A DNA stretch of 64,000 nt from Bifidobacterium breve (GTDB lineage Bacteria > Actinomycetota > Acidimicrobiia > IMCC26256 > JAENVU01), in NCBI GenBank assembly GCA_945865605.1, contig CAMBEL010000005.1:1-64000 (forward strand), read 5' to 3'. Each line of letters begins with the position of its first letter. The stretch's first letter is position 1. Shown piece by piece: positions 50,715 to 60,993 of the stretch. Both the position numbers and the translations under genes were made by a program. The notes beneath the pieces are model-generated. The model was given only the letters and a program-made list of their open reading frames with translations, was not told where the DNA came from and did not search any database.

Positions 50715-52239
50715 TTGCCCCCCAGGCACCACCACCTGGCGTTAGAACGCGGAGCACATCGCCGGCATCCAATTGAATGGTCACTTTGTCTGGCAATCGT
50801 TCAGCGCGCGTTTCATCGCCCCCGCGCAATAACCAGTTCTCTCCGATGGCGCCAGCACCGCCTCCAGTCAGACCCCACGGTTGAGTCACACGTCGTTCAC
50901 TAATGATTGACACTGTCACCGCCTCCAACATCTCTAGTTCCCTGACAATGCCATCACCTCCCGCGAACTCACCGGCACCACCACTGTCTCTACGTAACCC
51001 GTAACGCACGACTCTCATCGGTAGCAAGCGCTCTAGCGCCTCGACCGGCGTATCACGGGTGTTTGTCATGTTGGTATGAACGCCGCTCATTCCCGCGCGT
51101 CCAGGACGGCCACCTTGCCCACCACCGACCGTCTCGTAATACACCCATCCTTCGCCACCGACTAGGAGGTTGTTCATCGTCCCCTGGCTAGCAGCGCCCA
51201 CTTTTTCCGGTGCGACTGCTGCAAGTGCACGCAGGCAGACATCCGCGATGCGTTGGCTTACTTCTACGTTGCCGCCGCCGACGGCCGCGGGGAAAGCGGC
51301 TGCAACAATCGACCCTGCCGGAGCTTCCACGCGTACCGCGCGCAGCGCTCCTCCGTTGGCGGGAATCGTAGGGTCGGTCACGGCACGCAATGCAAACCCA
51401 ACCGCGCTCACCGTCACCGCGTGCACGGCATTGACGTTGCCCGGACGCTGCATGTCTGTTCCGGTGAAATCGAACGTCGCAGTGTCGCCGTCGATGACAA
51501 GAGTCAGTGCTATTCGCGCTGGCGATTGTTGATGCGGGAGTGATCCCGTCGAATCCATAACGTCTTCCGCTGTCCAGACTCCATCGGGGAGCGAAGCGAT
51601 CGCGGCCCGCATGCGCCGTTCTCCGTAATCCACAACCGCTGCAAATGGCGAGCCAGCGAATGTTGCAAGCCGTGCAACCCCCAAGCGGTTTGCGCCAATC
51701 TGTGCATCGAGATCGGCGCGGCGCTCGTCTGGAGTCCTTGACGACGCGACAAATATCTCGACGATGCCATCGTCAAGCACAACGGGAGGGAGACGCAATC
51801 CTTCCTGCGCAATGTGCGTCGCCTCCGGCGGCATTGACCCCGGAGTCATACCGCCTAGATCTGCGTGGTGCGCCCTGTTAGCCGCCCACCCAACCAGCAC
51901 TCCATCAACAACACAGGGGGCAACCAACGTGACGTCATTCAAGTGGGTCCCGCCAGCGAACGGATCATTGACGATGATCTGGCCGCCTGATCCAACTGCG
52001 TATCCACATGCATCAATTGCGGCTTGAACGGCAGCTGGCATTGAGCCGAGGTGAACGGGAATGTGTTCCGCTTGGCCAAGCAACTCACCCTCGGGGGTAA
52101 ACACAGCAGCAGAACAGTCTTGGCGTTCCTTGATATTTGGACTACTTGCGCCGCGCTGCAACACAACGCCCATCTCGTATGCGATGCCAGAGAGCCTCGA
52201 AGTCAAGATCTCGAGATCGGCTGGATCGAGTTCGGTCAT
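50692..52239 (-). CDS. hyuB: Hydantoinase/oxoprolinase family protein, HyuB-type subunit
   Basis: 515-aa HyuB subunit of an ATP-dependent hydantoinase/5-oxoprolinase-like enzyme. Recognised segments are SPNIKERQDCSAAVFTPEGE, NDPFAGGTHLNDVTLVAPC and NRAHHADLGGMTPGSMPPEA near the N-terminus, and YGLRRDSGGAGEFAGGDGIV later. Its start overlaps the hyuA stop by four bases (ATGA). The gene ends inside the 3' end of convergent greA (23 bases shared). The actual substrate (hydantoin, 5-oxoproline or another lactam) is unknown. Confidence 0.9.
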   Translation of the reverse strand: MTELDPADLEILTSRLSGIAYEMGVVLQRGASSPNIKERQDCSAAVFTPEGELLGQAEHIPVHLGSMPAAVQAAIDACGYAVGSGGQIIVNDPFAGGTHLNDVTLVAPCVVDGVLVGWAANRAHHADLGGMTPGSMPPEATHIAQEGLRLPPVVLDDGIVEIFVASSRTPDERRADLDAQIGANRLGVARLATFAGSPFAAVVDYGERRMRAAIASLPDGVWTAEDVMDSTGSLPHQQSPARIALTLVIDGDTATFDFTGTDMQRPGNVNAVHAVTVSAVGFALRAVTDPTIPANGGALRAVRVEAPAGSIVAAAFPAAVGGGNVEVSQRIADVCLRALAAVAPEKVGAASQGTMNNLLVGGEGWVYYETVGGGQGGRPGRAGMSGVHTNMTNTRDTPVEALERLLPMRVVRYGLRRDSGGAGEFAGGDGIVRELEMLEAVTVSIISERRVTQPWGLTGGGAGAIGENWLLRGGDETRAERLPDKVTIQLDAGDVLRVLTPGGGAWGAIIPRNGS

Positions 52240-54017
52240 TGTTCAGACCTTTCAAGCAACAACGCTCCAAGAGGACCGGGCTCGGCGCGCCAACCATTCG
52301 GTATCCAGATGGTGCAGTCTGGCTCACTAATAACTTCCGGCCCGCGCGCGCTTTGCCGAACGAGTGCGGGTAACGCTGAAGGATCGACCTGTGCGGCAAC
52401 CTGCGCTCGCGCTCTCAACGCGATTACTTCGACCTGAACACCGGGTCGCATGTATCCGTTGCGTCGCTCATGTTCGATCGCGAACTCTTCGATTGAACTG
52501 ACTGTGATTTCGTGGCTCTGGCCTTCGTAACGACAATCAACAAAACTCTCGACCATCGGGGAACCCTCGAGCAATCCGGAAACGTCGTTTTCCAACTTCC
52601 GTAGTGCATCGGCGAGCCCGCCTGTACTTCCAGGCGTCGGCCATGACCGAACGAGATCGCGCTGCATTGGGGAGGTCAACAGACCGACAGCCGAAAACAC
52701 GCCAGCTCTCGACGGAATAATCACAGCCCGCATCTCAAGGGCTTCTGCGATCGCGCACCCATGAAGCGGTCCCGCTCCACCGAATGCGACCAACACAAGT
52801 TCACGCGGATCTACGCCCTGAGACACGGTTACGAGTCGGACGGCGCGCTCAATGGAAGCGTCGACGACGCGCACTACGCCCTCTGCCGATACCCCAGCGT
52901 TTTCGAGCGCCGCGCGCGCCAGGTCGATCCGCAATGGTCCAATGCCAGGGAACGATGTCCCCTCCGGAATTCTCCCTAAAACTAGGTCGGCGTCAGTCAC
53001 GGTCGGTTCGGTTCCTGAGCCATAACACGCAGGTCCCGGTACCGCTCCCGCGCTGTTCGGTCCAACAACGAGAGCACCGCCAGCATCAATTCGTGCGATG
53101 GAACCGCCTCCGGCTCCGATCGTGTGGATCGACAACGAAGGAAGTCGAATCGGGAACCCACCGACCGTGTGGCTAGACGTCGGTTCAGGAACTCCGCCTC
53201 GGATCAAACAGACATCGGTGCTCGTACCACCCATGTCGAATGCAACCGCATCGCCGAATCCGCAAGCAGTAACCAAAGCCGATGCAGCGCGCACGCCGCC
53301 CGCTGGACCCGACAGCAATAGTGCGGCAGGTGTTGCTGCCGCTTCGCGAGCAGGTACCAGGCCCCCGGCCGAAGTCATAACGAGCACCGTCTCGCCGAGA
53401 TCATCGATCGCCTCGAGATACCTCCTGCAGATCGGCCGCAGATACGCATTGGCAACCGTCGTCACTGTGCGTTCGTATTCACGGAACTCAGGTGAGACCT
53501 CGTGCGAACAAATGACATCCATGCCGCGGTTCCGCAACTCTTGAGCCACCGCGATCTCGTCGGTCGCGTCGAGGTCGGCATGCAGGAGGCACACAGCTAC
53601 CGCGTCCACATCAGTCGGTATCGCGTCAAGATCCGTGAGGTCGAGTTCATTGACCCTGTGGCCGCTGGCATCGATTCGTCCCGTCACCTCAAATCGCAGT
53701 TCGCGCGACACCAACGGAATCGGCCGATCAACGAATGTGTCATACAAAGACGGTCGCGATTGGCGCGCGATCTCGATGACGTCGGCGAAACCTTTCGTAG
53801 AAACAAGCGCCACCCGCGCCCCTTGGCGCTGCAACAATGCATTGATTGGCACTGTCGTCCCATGAGCGAGAACACCAGGACGACCAAGGCCTAGCGCTTC
53901 GATACCAGCACCAACCGCAGACGCGGGATCTCGCGGTGTAGAAGCAATCTTGACCACACTGCCATCGTCGCCAACAACATCCGTGAACGTCCCGCCCGTA
54001 TCAACGCCAACCCGCAT
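52236..54017 (-). CDS. hyuA: Hydantoinase/oxoprolinase family protein, HyuA-type ATPase subunit
   Basis: 593-aa HyuA subunit with an ASKHA ATPase fold. Motifs are RVGVDTGGTFTDVV at the N-terminus, LAHGTTVPINALLQRQG, AVAFDMGGTSTDVCLIRGG and VAFGGAGPLHGCAIAEAL. It is somewhat shorter than many HyuA proteins (about 650-700 aa) but the core motifs are present. It couples ATP hydrolysis to ring opening of a cyclic amide with HyuB, whose start overlaps it by four bases. It is separated from the antiporter gene upstream by 40 bases. Confidence 0.9.
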   Translation of the reverse strand: MRVGVDTGGTFTDVVGDDGSVVKIASTPRDPASAVGAGIEALGLGRPGVLAHGTTVPINALLQRQGARVALVSTKGFADVIEIARQSRPSLYDTFVDRPIPLVSRELRFEVTGRIDASGHRVNELDLTDLDAIPTDVDAVAVCLLHADLDATDEIAVAQELRNRGMDVICSHEVSPEFREYERTVTTVANAYLRPICRRYLEAIDDLGETVLVMTSAGGLVPAREAAATPAALLLSGPAGGVRAASALVTACGFGDAVAFDMGGTSTDVCLIRGGVPEPTSSHTVGGFPIRLPSLSIHTIGAGGGSIARIDAGGALVVGPNSAGAVPGPACYGSGTEPTVTDADLVLGRIPEGTSFPGIGPLRIDLARAALENAGVSAEGVVRVVDASIERAVRLVTVSQGVDPRELVLVAFGGAGPLHGCAIAEALEMRAVIIPSRAGVFSAVGLLTSPMQRDLVRSWPTPGSTGGLADALRKLENDVSGLLEGSPMVESFVDCRYEGQSHEITVSSIEEFAIEHERRNGYMRPGVQVEVIALRARAQVAAQVDPSALPALVRQSARGPEVISEPDCTIWIPNGWRAEPGPLGALLLERSEQ

Positions 54018-54057
54018 TAGATCAGCGTGTCACAACGCGAAGAGACGAATGAACCGA

Positions 54058-56001
54058 TCATTCAACCGTTGCAACGACAAGCGAGGTGAGTTCTTCCAAC
54101 CGGTTGCGCTGTGTCGGGTCTAGATCTCCTAATGCGAGACCGAGTAGGTAGAGAGACCAAACGGTCTCAGCTCGTTTGGTATGCGCAGCGAGTTGAAGAA
54201 CAGACTCTTCGGTTAACCCGTCAAGTCGCCCAGCCGCAGCGCGAAGGAGCGCAGCATCTACCACCAATCTCGCCACCGTATCTTCGGCTTCGTGCCCCAA
54301 GCCAAGACGACCCACGAGACTTCGAGCGACGGGTTCCGCGGAGTTATCTTCGCCCGCGGCCTCCAACACGAGCGCCGATAACAACACGAGTTCTGGATGC
54401 GCCAGGTGTTCGTGTGCGGCGAGCGCGAACGGATCCGCCTTTATCTGTCTGCCAACTCGGTCTACGAGTTCAAACCTCAAGACATGGCTTGGTTCAATGA
54501 TGAATGGGTCGGCTCGTCTCCGGGCAACGGCGTTCGCTAGTTCGGGTAACGACCGCGCGAGTACACCGGTTGTCTCCAAGAATCGCCACGTCCGTTCATT
54601 GCCATGCGCGAGCAGGTCGAATAACCGCGCGGCGGCCGCAGGAGTCCAGGCGGTATCGCTCGAGCTAGGCCGACCTAGGCGATCGAGCAGCTTGGTTCCG
54701 GGGCGCGCTCCACCCGTGACAGCACCAGCGGCTTCGAGAGCGATCGTGAGCAACTCGCTTTCCGGAGGTTGAGCAGCTAGATCAACGATTCCATCATCAA
54801 CCCGCAGCCACCCGAGGTCCGGCATCGAGTCGGGCGTTATCTGGGCAGTTTCATCCCATACCTTTTCGAGACGCCGTCGCAACAAAGGCGGAGCCATAAG
54901 GGTCGTAATAAGAACCACGAGTAGGAGAGCCGCGTAAAGCGGACCATCGAGGATCCCGCGCTGGAGACCGATCGTCGCAAAGATCAGTCCAACTTCGCCT
55001 CGGGGAAGCATCCCTAGCCCAATAACCCACCGGTCACCCGGCGCCCCTACCGCGCCCCAGGCTGAGACCAACTTGCCAATCACCCCGACAACAAGCAGGG
55101 CCGTGGCGATTGCCAACACTTGACCATCGAAGAACGAACCGATATCTATTGAGATACCGATCCCAAGGAAGAACACTGGGATAAAGAGATACCCAACCGG
55201 CGCCAGCTCCCGCTCTATGCGCTCCTTTTGATCACTGCGTGACAGCGCAAGTCCAGCCACAAATGCGCCCACGACTGGAGCGAGGCGCGCAAAGCTCGCG
55301 ATTTGGGCGAACGCGAGCGTGAAGGCGAGAGCGATCGCAACCAATGTGCCGGCTGACCGCGCGTATTTCTGTACAAACCGAAAAAATGGTGGACCAAGAC
55401 GCCCACCGATCACGACAGTAACGATGAGAAATCCTGCTGCGACGCCGACGATCCCTGCGACGGCGAGCATCGAGACACTGCCATCGGCGACGATGCGCAC
55501 AACCACCGTCAGAATCACGAGACCGAGCACATCATCGACGACTGCAGCACCGAGCACAGTTCTTGCCTCGATCGATGAGAGCGCGCGCAAATCGCTAAAC
55601 ACGCGCGCCGTAAGGCCAACACTTGTGGCCGCAAGGGCTGCACCTAAGAACAGCGATACGTTCGCCACTTCACCGAAGGCCATGCCGACGGCGAAGCCAC
55701 CAAGCATCGGGAGCACTACGCCGAGCAGCCCGACGCCTATCGACGCTCGCCCCACCGCGGCGAGCCCCTTTACATCCATCTCGAGCCCAACCTGCAACAA
55801 CAAGAGGATCACGCCTAGTTCGCCAAGAACCAGCAGCACTTCGCTCGGACCGACCAAAGCGAGTACCGATGGACCAACAATGACGCCAGCAACGATCTCG
55901 CCAACGACGGTCGGAATCCGAATTCGTTCTGCGACCTCAGCCGCAATCTTCGCGGCAACAAGAACTACGAGAATGTCTAATAGGACTTCGCCAACGTTCA
56001 T
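54058..56001 (-). CDS. Na+/H+ (cation:proton) antiporter with C-terminal GlnD-HD-like domain
   Basis: 647 aa. Residues 1-375 are a 12-helix CPA-type antiporter with the ion-binding VVDD (D155/D156) and APVVGAFVAGLALSR. Instead of a TrkA-N/RCK domain, residues about 450-645 resemble the HD region of GlnD: WRFLETTGVLARSLPELANA, EPSHVLRF, HPELVLLSALVLEAAGE and DTVARLVVDAALLRAAA line up with the order of GlnD's TGVLGRYLPEF, VDEHTLR, LFHDIAKG and VRHHL. The HD pair is lost (LVLEAAGE), so the tail should be non-catalytic. A regulatory function is inferred. It is divergent from leuC. Confidence 0.85.
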   Translation of the reverse strand: MNVGEVLLDILVVLVAAKIAAEVAERIRIPTVVGEIVAGVIVGPSVLALVGPSEVLLVLGELGVILLLLQVGLEMDVKGLAAVGRASIGVGLLGVVLPMLGGFAVGMAFGEVANVSLFLGAALAATSVGLTARVFSDLRALSSIEARTVLGAAVVDDVLGLVILTVVVRIVADGSVSMLAVAGIVGVAAGFLIVTVVIGGRLGPPFFRFVQKYARSAGTLVAIALAFTLAFAQIASFARLAPVVGAFVAGLALSRSDQKERIERELAPVGYLFIPVFFLGIGISIDIGSFFDGQVLAIATALLVVGVIGKLVSAWGAVGAPGDRWVIGLGMLPRGEVGLIFATIGLQRGILDGPLYAALLLVVLITTLMAPPLLRRRLEKVWDETAQITPDSMPDLGWLRVDDGIVDLAAQPPESELLTIALEAAGAVTGGARPGTKLLDRLGRPSSSDTAWTPAAAARLFDLLAHGNERTWRFLETTGVLARSLPELANAVARRRADPFIIEPSHVLRFELVDRVGRQIKADPFALAAHEHLAHPELVLLSALVLEAAGEDNSAEPVARSLVGRLGLGHEAEDTVARLVVDAALLRAAAGRLDGLTEESVLQLAAHTKRAETVWSLYLLGLALGDLDPTQRNRLEELTSLVVATVE

Positions 56002-56254
56002 TTCAGGTTCCGTTGACTATCTGCAGAGTAGGCATCTCGGGTGCTCAAGGCGCCACCTGCATCAATGACTGAGGGCATGCTAGGAAAATAGCAAACAAGA
56101 TTTCGGGATTGTGGCGTTGATTTGAAAGATCCTCAAAGGCCGTGGTCGGTGGGTCGCATTTATCCAATCGACCATTCGATCGCTGCTCCCCTATCCTGAG
56201 AGGCCCGAAACCGCAACGTCCCTCGGACGCATCACCGACCCGGAGCAATCAAGA

Positions 56255-57655
56255 ATGCCCAAGACGCTCAGCGACAAGATCTGGGAAAACCATGTCGTGC
56301 ATCGCGCAACCAATGAGCCCGACCTTCTCTATATTGATCTGCACCTAGTCCACGAAGTCACGTCGCCGCAGGCATTCGATGGCCTTCGCATGAACGGCCG
56401 CACGGTACGACGCCCGGAACTCACTGTCGCCACGATGGATCACAACGTGCCCACGGAGGGACTCGAACGCGGAATCGAAGATCCCGTATCGCGGCGCCAA
56501 ATCGAAGTACTCGCAACGAACTGCGATGAGTTTGGGATCAAGTGCTACGGAATGGGAGACCGGCTACAGGGAATTGTGCACGTGATCGGGCCCGAGCAGG
56601 GACTGACACAACCCGGCATGACGATCGTTTGTGGAGATAGTCACACCTCTACCCACGGCGCGTTCGGCGCGCTCGCCTTCGGTATCGGCACCAGCGAAGT
56701 TGAACATGTACTCGCGACCCAGACTCTGCCGCAACAGCGGCCAGGAACAATGGCGGTAACCGTCAATGGTGAACTCCCTGATGGAGTTACGGCAAAGGAT
56801 CTCGTGTTGGCGATCATCGGTCGCCTCGGTACGGGCGGCGGAATCGGTTCAGTCATTGAGTACCGCGGTTCTGCCATTCGCAGTCTCTCGATGGAAGGGC
56901 GAATGACCGTCTGCAACATGTCGATTGAAGCTGGCGCGCGCGCAGGGCTAATCGCGCCCGATGAAACTACATTTGCTTACCTCAAGGGTCGGGCGTTCGC
57001 TCCTGAGGGCGACCAATGGGAACGCGCGCTCGATGCGTGGCGCAAACTGGCAACCGACGAAGGTGCAACCTTCGACAGCGAGGTCATCATCGATGCCGCG
57101 ACTCTCGCTCCCAGCGTCACATGGGGTACGAACCCAGGCCAGGTCACCACGATAGATGCCGTTGTTCCTGATCCCAACTCGTACGACGATCCAGCGCAAC
57201 GCGAAGCCGCTACTCGCGCGCTGCAATACATGGGACTCACGGCCGGCACGCCGATCCGAGAGATTTCGGTCGATACCGTGTTCATCGGATCTTGCACTAA
57301 CTCGCGCATTGAAGATCTTCGTGCGGCTGCAGCTGTTGTGCGAGGACGTTCTGTTCGTGCAGGAGTGCGAACTCTGGTCGTTCCAGGCTCCTTCGCCGTC
57401 AAGGAACAAGCCATCGCCGAAGGACTCGACAAGGTGTTTCGCGATGCCGGATTCGATTGGAGAGAACCGGGATGTTCGATGTGCTTGGCGATGAACCCAG
57501 ACAAACTCACAGTTGGCGAGAGATGCGCGAGCACTAGCAACCGCAACTTTGAGGGGCGGCAAGGAAAGGGCGGTCGCACCCACCTAGTGTCTCCTGCCGT
57601 CGCCGCCGCAACTGCTATCGCGGGTCACTTCGCCACGCCAGAGGACCTGAACTGA
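56255..57655 (+). CDS. leuC: 3-Isopropylmalate dehydratase large subunit
   Basis: 466-aa aconitase-family subunit of leucine synthesis that isomerises 2- to 3-isopropylmalate. The [4Fe-4S] cysteines are visible in [17 protein letters not shown] and [36 protein letters not shown] and the final [14 protein letters not shown] are conserved. GGAG lies about 11 bases before the ATG. The 253-base divergent region between the antiporter and leuC shows no terminator or leader peptide. Its stop shares one base with the leuD start (TGATG). Confidence 0.96.
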   Translation: MPKTLSDKIWENHVVHRATNEPDLLYIDLHLVHEVTSPQAFDGLRMNGRTVRRPELTVATMDHNVPTEGLERGIEDPVSRRQIEVLATNCDEFGIKCYGMGDRLQGIVHVIGPEQGLTQPGMTIVCGDSHTSTHGAFGALAFGIGTSEVEHVLATQTLPQQRPGTMAVTVNGELPDGVTAKDLVLAIIGRLGTGGGIGSVIEYRGSAIRSLSMEGRMTVCNMSIEAGARAGLIAPDETTFAYLKGRAFAPEGDQWERALDAWRKLATDEGATFDSEVIIDAATLAPSVTWGTNPGQVTTIDAVVPDPNSYDDPAQREAATRALQYMGLTAGTPIREISVDTVFIGSCTNSRIEDLRAAAAVVRGRSVRAGVRTLVVPGSFAVKEQAIAEGLDKVFRDAGFDWREPGCSMCLAMNPDKLTVGERCASTSNRNFEGRQGKGGRTHLVSPAVAAATAIAGHFATPEDLN

Positions 57656-58251
57656 TGGAACCGGTAAGCGAGATCATCGGTCGCGCAGTGCCATTGGATC
57701 GGTCCGATGTCGATACCGACCAGATCATTCCGTCCGATTGGTTGAAGCGTGTAGAACGCACGGGATTCGGCGCAGGTCTGTTCTCTGAATGGCGCGAGCA
57801 ATCCGATTTCGTTCTCAACCAGTCACGCTATAGCGATGCAGTGATACTCGTGGCTGGCCCAAACTTCGGTACCGGATCATCCCGCGAGCATGCGGTGTGG
57901 GCCCTACAGGACTATGGATTTCGAGCCGTCATCTCCTCGCGATTCGCGGATATTTTCCGCAACAACTCAACGAAGTCCGGACTCGTCCCCGTGACGCTCC
58001 CGAAAGAAGTTGTGGATCGCATCATGCGGGCGGTCGAAGATGACACATCGATCGAGGTGGTGATCGATGTTGTCGATCGACGCGTTGCAGTACCAGCGAT
58101 CGACCTGGACGAGCCGTTCGACCTAGACGACTACACGCACCACCGTTTGATAAATGGCCTAGATGACATAGGTATCACCGAGGCCCGCGTATCCGAGATT
58201 GATGTCTTCGAAGCCAACCGTCCGTCATGGCTACCGGCTCTGCGCTCCTGA
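57655..58251 (+). CDS. leuD: 3-Isopropylmalate dehydratase small subunit
   Basis: 198-aa LeuD, the swivel-domain partner of LeuC. PLDRSDVDTDQIIPSDWLKR at the N-terminus and GPNFGTGSSREHAVWALQDY are diagnostic, as is ISSRFADIFRNNSTKSGLVP. Translation is coupled to leuC through the one-base overlap. It converges on the CPBP protease gene with 29 bases between stops, and no obvious terminator hairpin is seen there. Confidence 0.96.
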   Translation: MEPVSEIIGRAVPLDRSDVDTDQIIPSDWLKRVERTGFGAGLFSEWREQSDFVLNQSRYSDAVILVAGPNFGTGSSREHAVWALQDYGFRAVISSRFADIFRNNSTKSGLVPVTLPKEVVDRIMRAVEDDTSIEVVIDVVDRRVAVPAIDLDEPFDLDDYTHHRLINGLDDIGITEARVSEIDVFEANRPSWLPALRS

Positions 58252-58280
58252 CGCTACGGCGTACCTCTCAGTCCGGTTCG

Positions 58281-59138
58281 TCAAATAACAAATAGTGCCA
58301 GAGTCACGATCGCCGCGTTATATACGGCGTGCGCGAACAATGCCGGTCCCAACCGGTGTGCTTTGTGACGTATCGCACCAAGACAGAGGCCAACCGTCAA
58401 GATCATGGCGAAGATTCCCACGTTTCCCCATCCTTCATCGGGCGAAACGTGCATCAGGGCGAACAGCGCGGCTTGGACGAAGAGACCGATAGTGATCCCC
58501 CAACGCGCTACAACACCGCCCTGCACGAGGCCGCGGAAGAACAACTCCTCGAAAAAGGGTGCGCCGACCACTGCAACTACGACTATGACGACAGTTCCGA
58601 GGGCACCCGAGTCGGCGATCGGCCCCAATACGTCATCCGCACCGGTCGGAGTGAGGTCGGGAGCCAGCGATTCAAACACTTTTGCAACAATGCCAACGGC
58701 GAAGACCATCGCGATCCCGAGTCCAAGACCTTGTGCGGCATCGACCCAACGCAAGCGCGTAAGGCCAAGATCTTTGAGGCTGCCCGATCCTTTGCGGTGC
58801 ACTGCGACAATGCACGAGCCCAGGAGCCCAGTCCACAATCCCAGAGCGGAGCCAAACATGACAGCTGGATCCGAAGTCTCAAACCCTGCGGCGAGCAGTG
58901 TCACGACTACACCCGCCGCAAGCCCGAGACCAACGAGCATTCCTATCAAGGCGGTCCATCCAGCCCTAATGCCAACTACAGTTATATCCGGCGATGTCAC
59001 CACCGAAGTAGGAACGGAATCGGTATAGCCAGTCCAAGTTGTCCCGTCCCACCAGCGCCAAGATGCGACGCTCCAAGGATCGGAATACCAGCCTGGCGGC
59101 GCAATCGGCGGTGTCAACTTCCCGCCGCCGATTGCCAC
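58281..59138 (-). CDS. DUF2510-CPBP family intramembrane protease
   Basis: 285-aa membrane protein. Residues 13-36 are a DUF2510 module (PPGWYSDPWSVASWRWWDG), a small actinobacterial domain. Six to eight hydrophobic helices follow with the CPBP/CAAX-protease motifs: EE-x-x-x-R in FFEELFFRGLVQG, F-x-x-x-H in LFALMHVSPDEG and HAVYN near the C-terminus. Its substrate is unknown; such proteases process prenylated or bacteriocin-related substrates in other bacteria. The apparent start is a GTG at 59136-59138 without a clear ribosome-binding site. It lies 28 bases after a 43-aa ORF. Confidence 0.85.
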   Translation of the reverse strand: MAIGGGKLTPPIAPPGWYSDPWSVASWRWWDGTTWTGYTDSVPTSVVTSPDITVVGIRAGWTALIGMLVGLGLAAGVVVTLLAAGFETSDPAVMFGSALGLWTGLLGSCIVAVHRKGSGSLKDLGLTRLRWVDAAQGLGLGIAMVFAVGIVAKVFESLAPDLTPTGADDVLGPIADSGALGTVVIVVVAVVGAPFFEELFFRGLVQGGVVARWGITIGLFVQAALFALMHVSPDEGWGNVGIFAMILTVGLCLGAIRHKAHRLGPALFAHAVYNAAIVTLALFVI

Positions 59139-59166
59139 AAACGTCGGAATGCCCGACGGTTACGAG

Positions 59167-59298
59167 TTACGCCGGAACTGAAATGATGCGCGAATGGGCT
59201 GCGAAAAGCGCCGAGTCGACCGCTACACCAAGTTCGACAGCAAGTTCCTTGGTCTGATCGCGATCGAACAAGTAAGTGAGAAATTCGTTGTAGTTCAT
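59167..59298 (-). CDS. 43-aa small protein downstream of leuA
   Basis: Frame starting MNYNEFLTYLFDRDQTKELA. GGGAGG (59304-59309) lies five bases before the ATG at 59296-59298, one of the best ribosome-binding sites in the window. The sequence is predicted to be mostly helical with an LAVELGVAVDSALF stretch, mildly acidic and not membrane-spanning. It starts 79 bases after the leuA stop and ends 28 bases before the CPBP gene. I recognise no family; the strong initiation region argues that it is translated. Confidence 0.65.
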   Translation of the reverse strand: MNYNEFLTYLFDRDQTKELAVELGVAVDSALFAAHSRIISVPA

Positions 59299-59377
59299 AT
59301 CTACCTCCCAGTGGATGATGTTCACTAGGTATTTCGGCCCCCTCGCGCCAAAACTTGAGCACAAATATTTCCTCGCT

Positions 59378-60919
59378 TTAAGGGCCTACTGTTCGCTCAC
59401 GTGGACCAGGTCGATCGCTCAACCGAACGATCTTGTTGACAGCCGAAAGATATGCGCGGGCAGAAGCTTCGACGACATCCGTAGCCACTCCTCGGCCACT
59501 CGCCTTCACCCCATTGACATCTAATTGCAAAACGACGTCTCCCAGAGCGTCACCGCCGCGCGTCACAGAAGAAACATGGAACTCCGTTAGATCGCCGACC
59601 GTTCCTGTGGCTGCAGCTATCGCAGCAATCGCGGCATCGATCATCCCGTTGCCTGTACCTTCTCCTTCACATTTTTCAGAGCCGTCGGTCAAGATCACGC
59701 GGGCATGCGGCGTTCGATTGGTGCCTCCCTGCAGTTCCAGGTCGACCATCGTGTACTTGTGAACAACTCCGGTTCCGAGTTCCTCGGCAACTATCGCTTC
59801 GAGATCCGCCTCCGTGATCTCAACCTTGCGATCAGCAAGTTCCTTGAAGCGAACGAAAGCCTGGTTGAGGCCATCACCCTGCAAGTGCAGCCCCATCTTC
59901 GATAGCGAGTCCGCAAAAGCATGCCGCCCGGAATGCTTGCCGAGCACGATCTGCGCGGCTTCCTGCCCAACCAGGCCGGCATCAATGATCTCGTATGTCT
60001 CTCGATCTTCAAGCACACCGTGTTGATGGATGCCGGCCTCGTGCGCGAATGCGTTACGGCCGACGATCGCCTTGTTGAATTGCACTGGATAACCAGTCAG
60101 TCGTGAAACCATTCGCGACGTACGAGCTAGTTCTTCCGTATGTATCCCAGTGTTCAAACCCTCGTAGTAATCCGATCGCGTATGGATCGCCATCACTACT
60201 TCTTCGAGAGCTGCATTTCCGGCGCGTTCCCCTAGCCCATTCATTGCGCATTCCACTTGGCGAGCTCCGTTGATAACGCCCGCAAGTGAGTTGGCAACGG
60301 CAAGTCCTAAATCGTCGTGGCAATGCGTAGACACGATGAATTCGCCCTTAACTTGGTCGAACACATACGCGATCAGTTTTCCGTAGTCTTCCGGTACGCC
60401 GTACCCAACGGTGTCAGGGATATTCAAGGTCGTCGCACCGTTGTCGACCGCGATTTGGCACACAGCGCACATGAAGTCTGGATCCGACCTGAACCCATCC
60501 TCGGGCGAGAACTCAACATCGTCGGTGTAACTCTTTGCGCGCGCAACACCAGCTGCGGCTTCGTTCTTGACCTGATCGTGCGACATCCGCAACTTCTTGG
60601 TCATATGAATCTCTGAAGTCGCGATAAATACATGGATGCGATTGCGCTCCGCGTGGCGCACCGCTTCCCATGCCCGATCGACGTCCTTGAAGCCCGTTCG
60701 CGAAAGACCAGCAATCACCGGGCCACGGACTGTCTTGGCGATCGCTTCGACCGCTTCAAAGTCCCCGTCACTCGCGATAGGAAAACCGGCCTCGATGATG
60801 TCGACGCCAAGACGTGCGAGTTGTTCGGCAATCTCAAGTTTCTCACCCGCATCAAGTGAGATACCCGGTGATTGCTCTCCATCTCGCAGTGTGGTATCGA
60901 ATATCAGAACCCTGTCCAT
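59378..60919 (-). CDS. leuA: 2-Isopropylmalate synthase
   Basis: 513-aa enzyme catalysing the first committed step of leucine synthesis (2-oxoisovalerate plus acetyl-CoA). It opens [20 protein letters not shown] with the metal Asp, has [35 protein letters not shown] and a C-terminal regulatory domain (about residues 385-505, [20 protein letters not shown]) that binds leucine for feedback inhibition. The ATG at 60917-60919 is family-consistent. It is preceded by a leader with a Leu-rich 13-codon ORF and an intrinsic terminator, so it appears attenuated. Confidence 0.96.
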   Translation of the reverse strand: MDRVLIFDTTLRDGEQSPGISLDAGEKLEIAEQLARLGVDIIEAGFPIASDGDFEAVEAIAKTVRGPVIAGLSRTGFKDVDRAWEAVRHAERNRIHVFIATSEIHMTKKLRMSHDQVKNEAAAGVARAKSYTDDVEFSPEDGFRSDPDFMCAVCQIAVDNGATTLNIPDTVGYGVPEDYGKLIAYVFDQVKGEFIVSTHCHDDLGLAVANSLAGVINGARQVECAMNGLGERAGNAALEEVVMAIHTRSDYYEGLNTGIHTEELARTSRMVSRLTGYPVQFNKAIVGRNAFAHEAGIHQHGVLEDRETYEIIDAGLVGQEAAQIVLGKHSGRHAFADSLSKMGLHLQGDGLNQAFVRFKELADRKVEITEADLEAIVAEELGTGVVHKYTMVDLELQGGTNRTPHARVILTDGSEKCEGEGTGNGMIDAAIAAIAAATGTVGDLTEFHVSSVTRGGDALGDVVLQLDVNGVKASGRGVATDVVEASARAYLSAVNKIVRLSDRPGPRERTVGP

Positions 60920-60957
60920 AAGGGGTCTTCCTCTCAAGCGTCGGTCGGAAAGGCAAC

Positions 60958-60991
60958 AAAAAACCCTCCCGGCCCGAGGGCACGAGAGGGT
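60958..60991 (-). terminator. Attenuator terminator in the leuA leader
   Basis: On the minus strand ACCCTCTC (60984-60991) pairs with GGGAGGGT (60963-60970, one G-U) and is followed by a run of five to six U (A-run 60958-60963). The loop is GC-rich (GTGCCCTCGGGCC). It lies 38 bases before the leuA start with no upstream gene on this strand, so it is an attenuator. Confidence 0.85.
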
Positions 60992-60993
60992 GC

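Noticed and set aside
56002-56254. Search for a third attenuator or leader peptide before leuC
   Set aside because: No U-run terminator and no Leu-, Ile- or Val-rich microORF could be found in the 253 bases.
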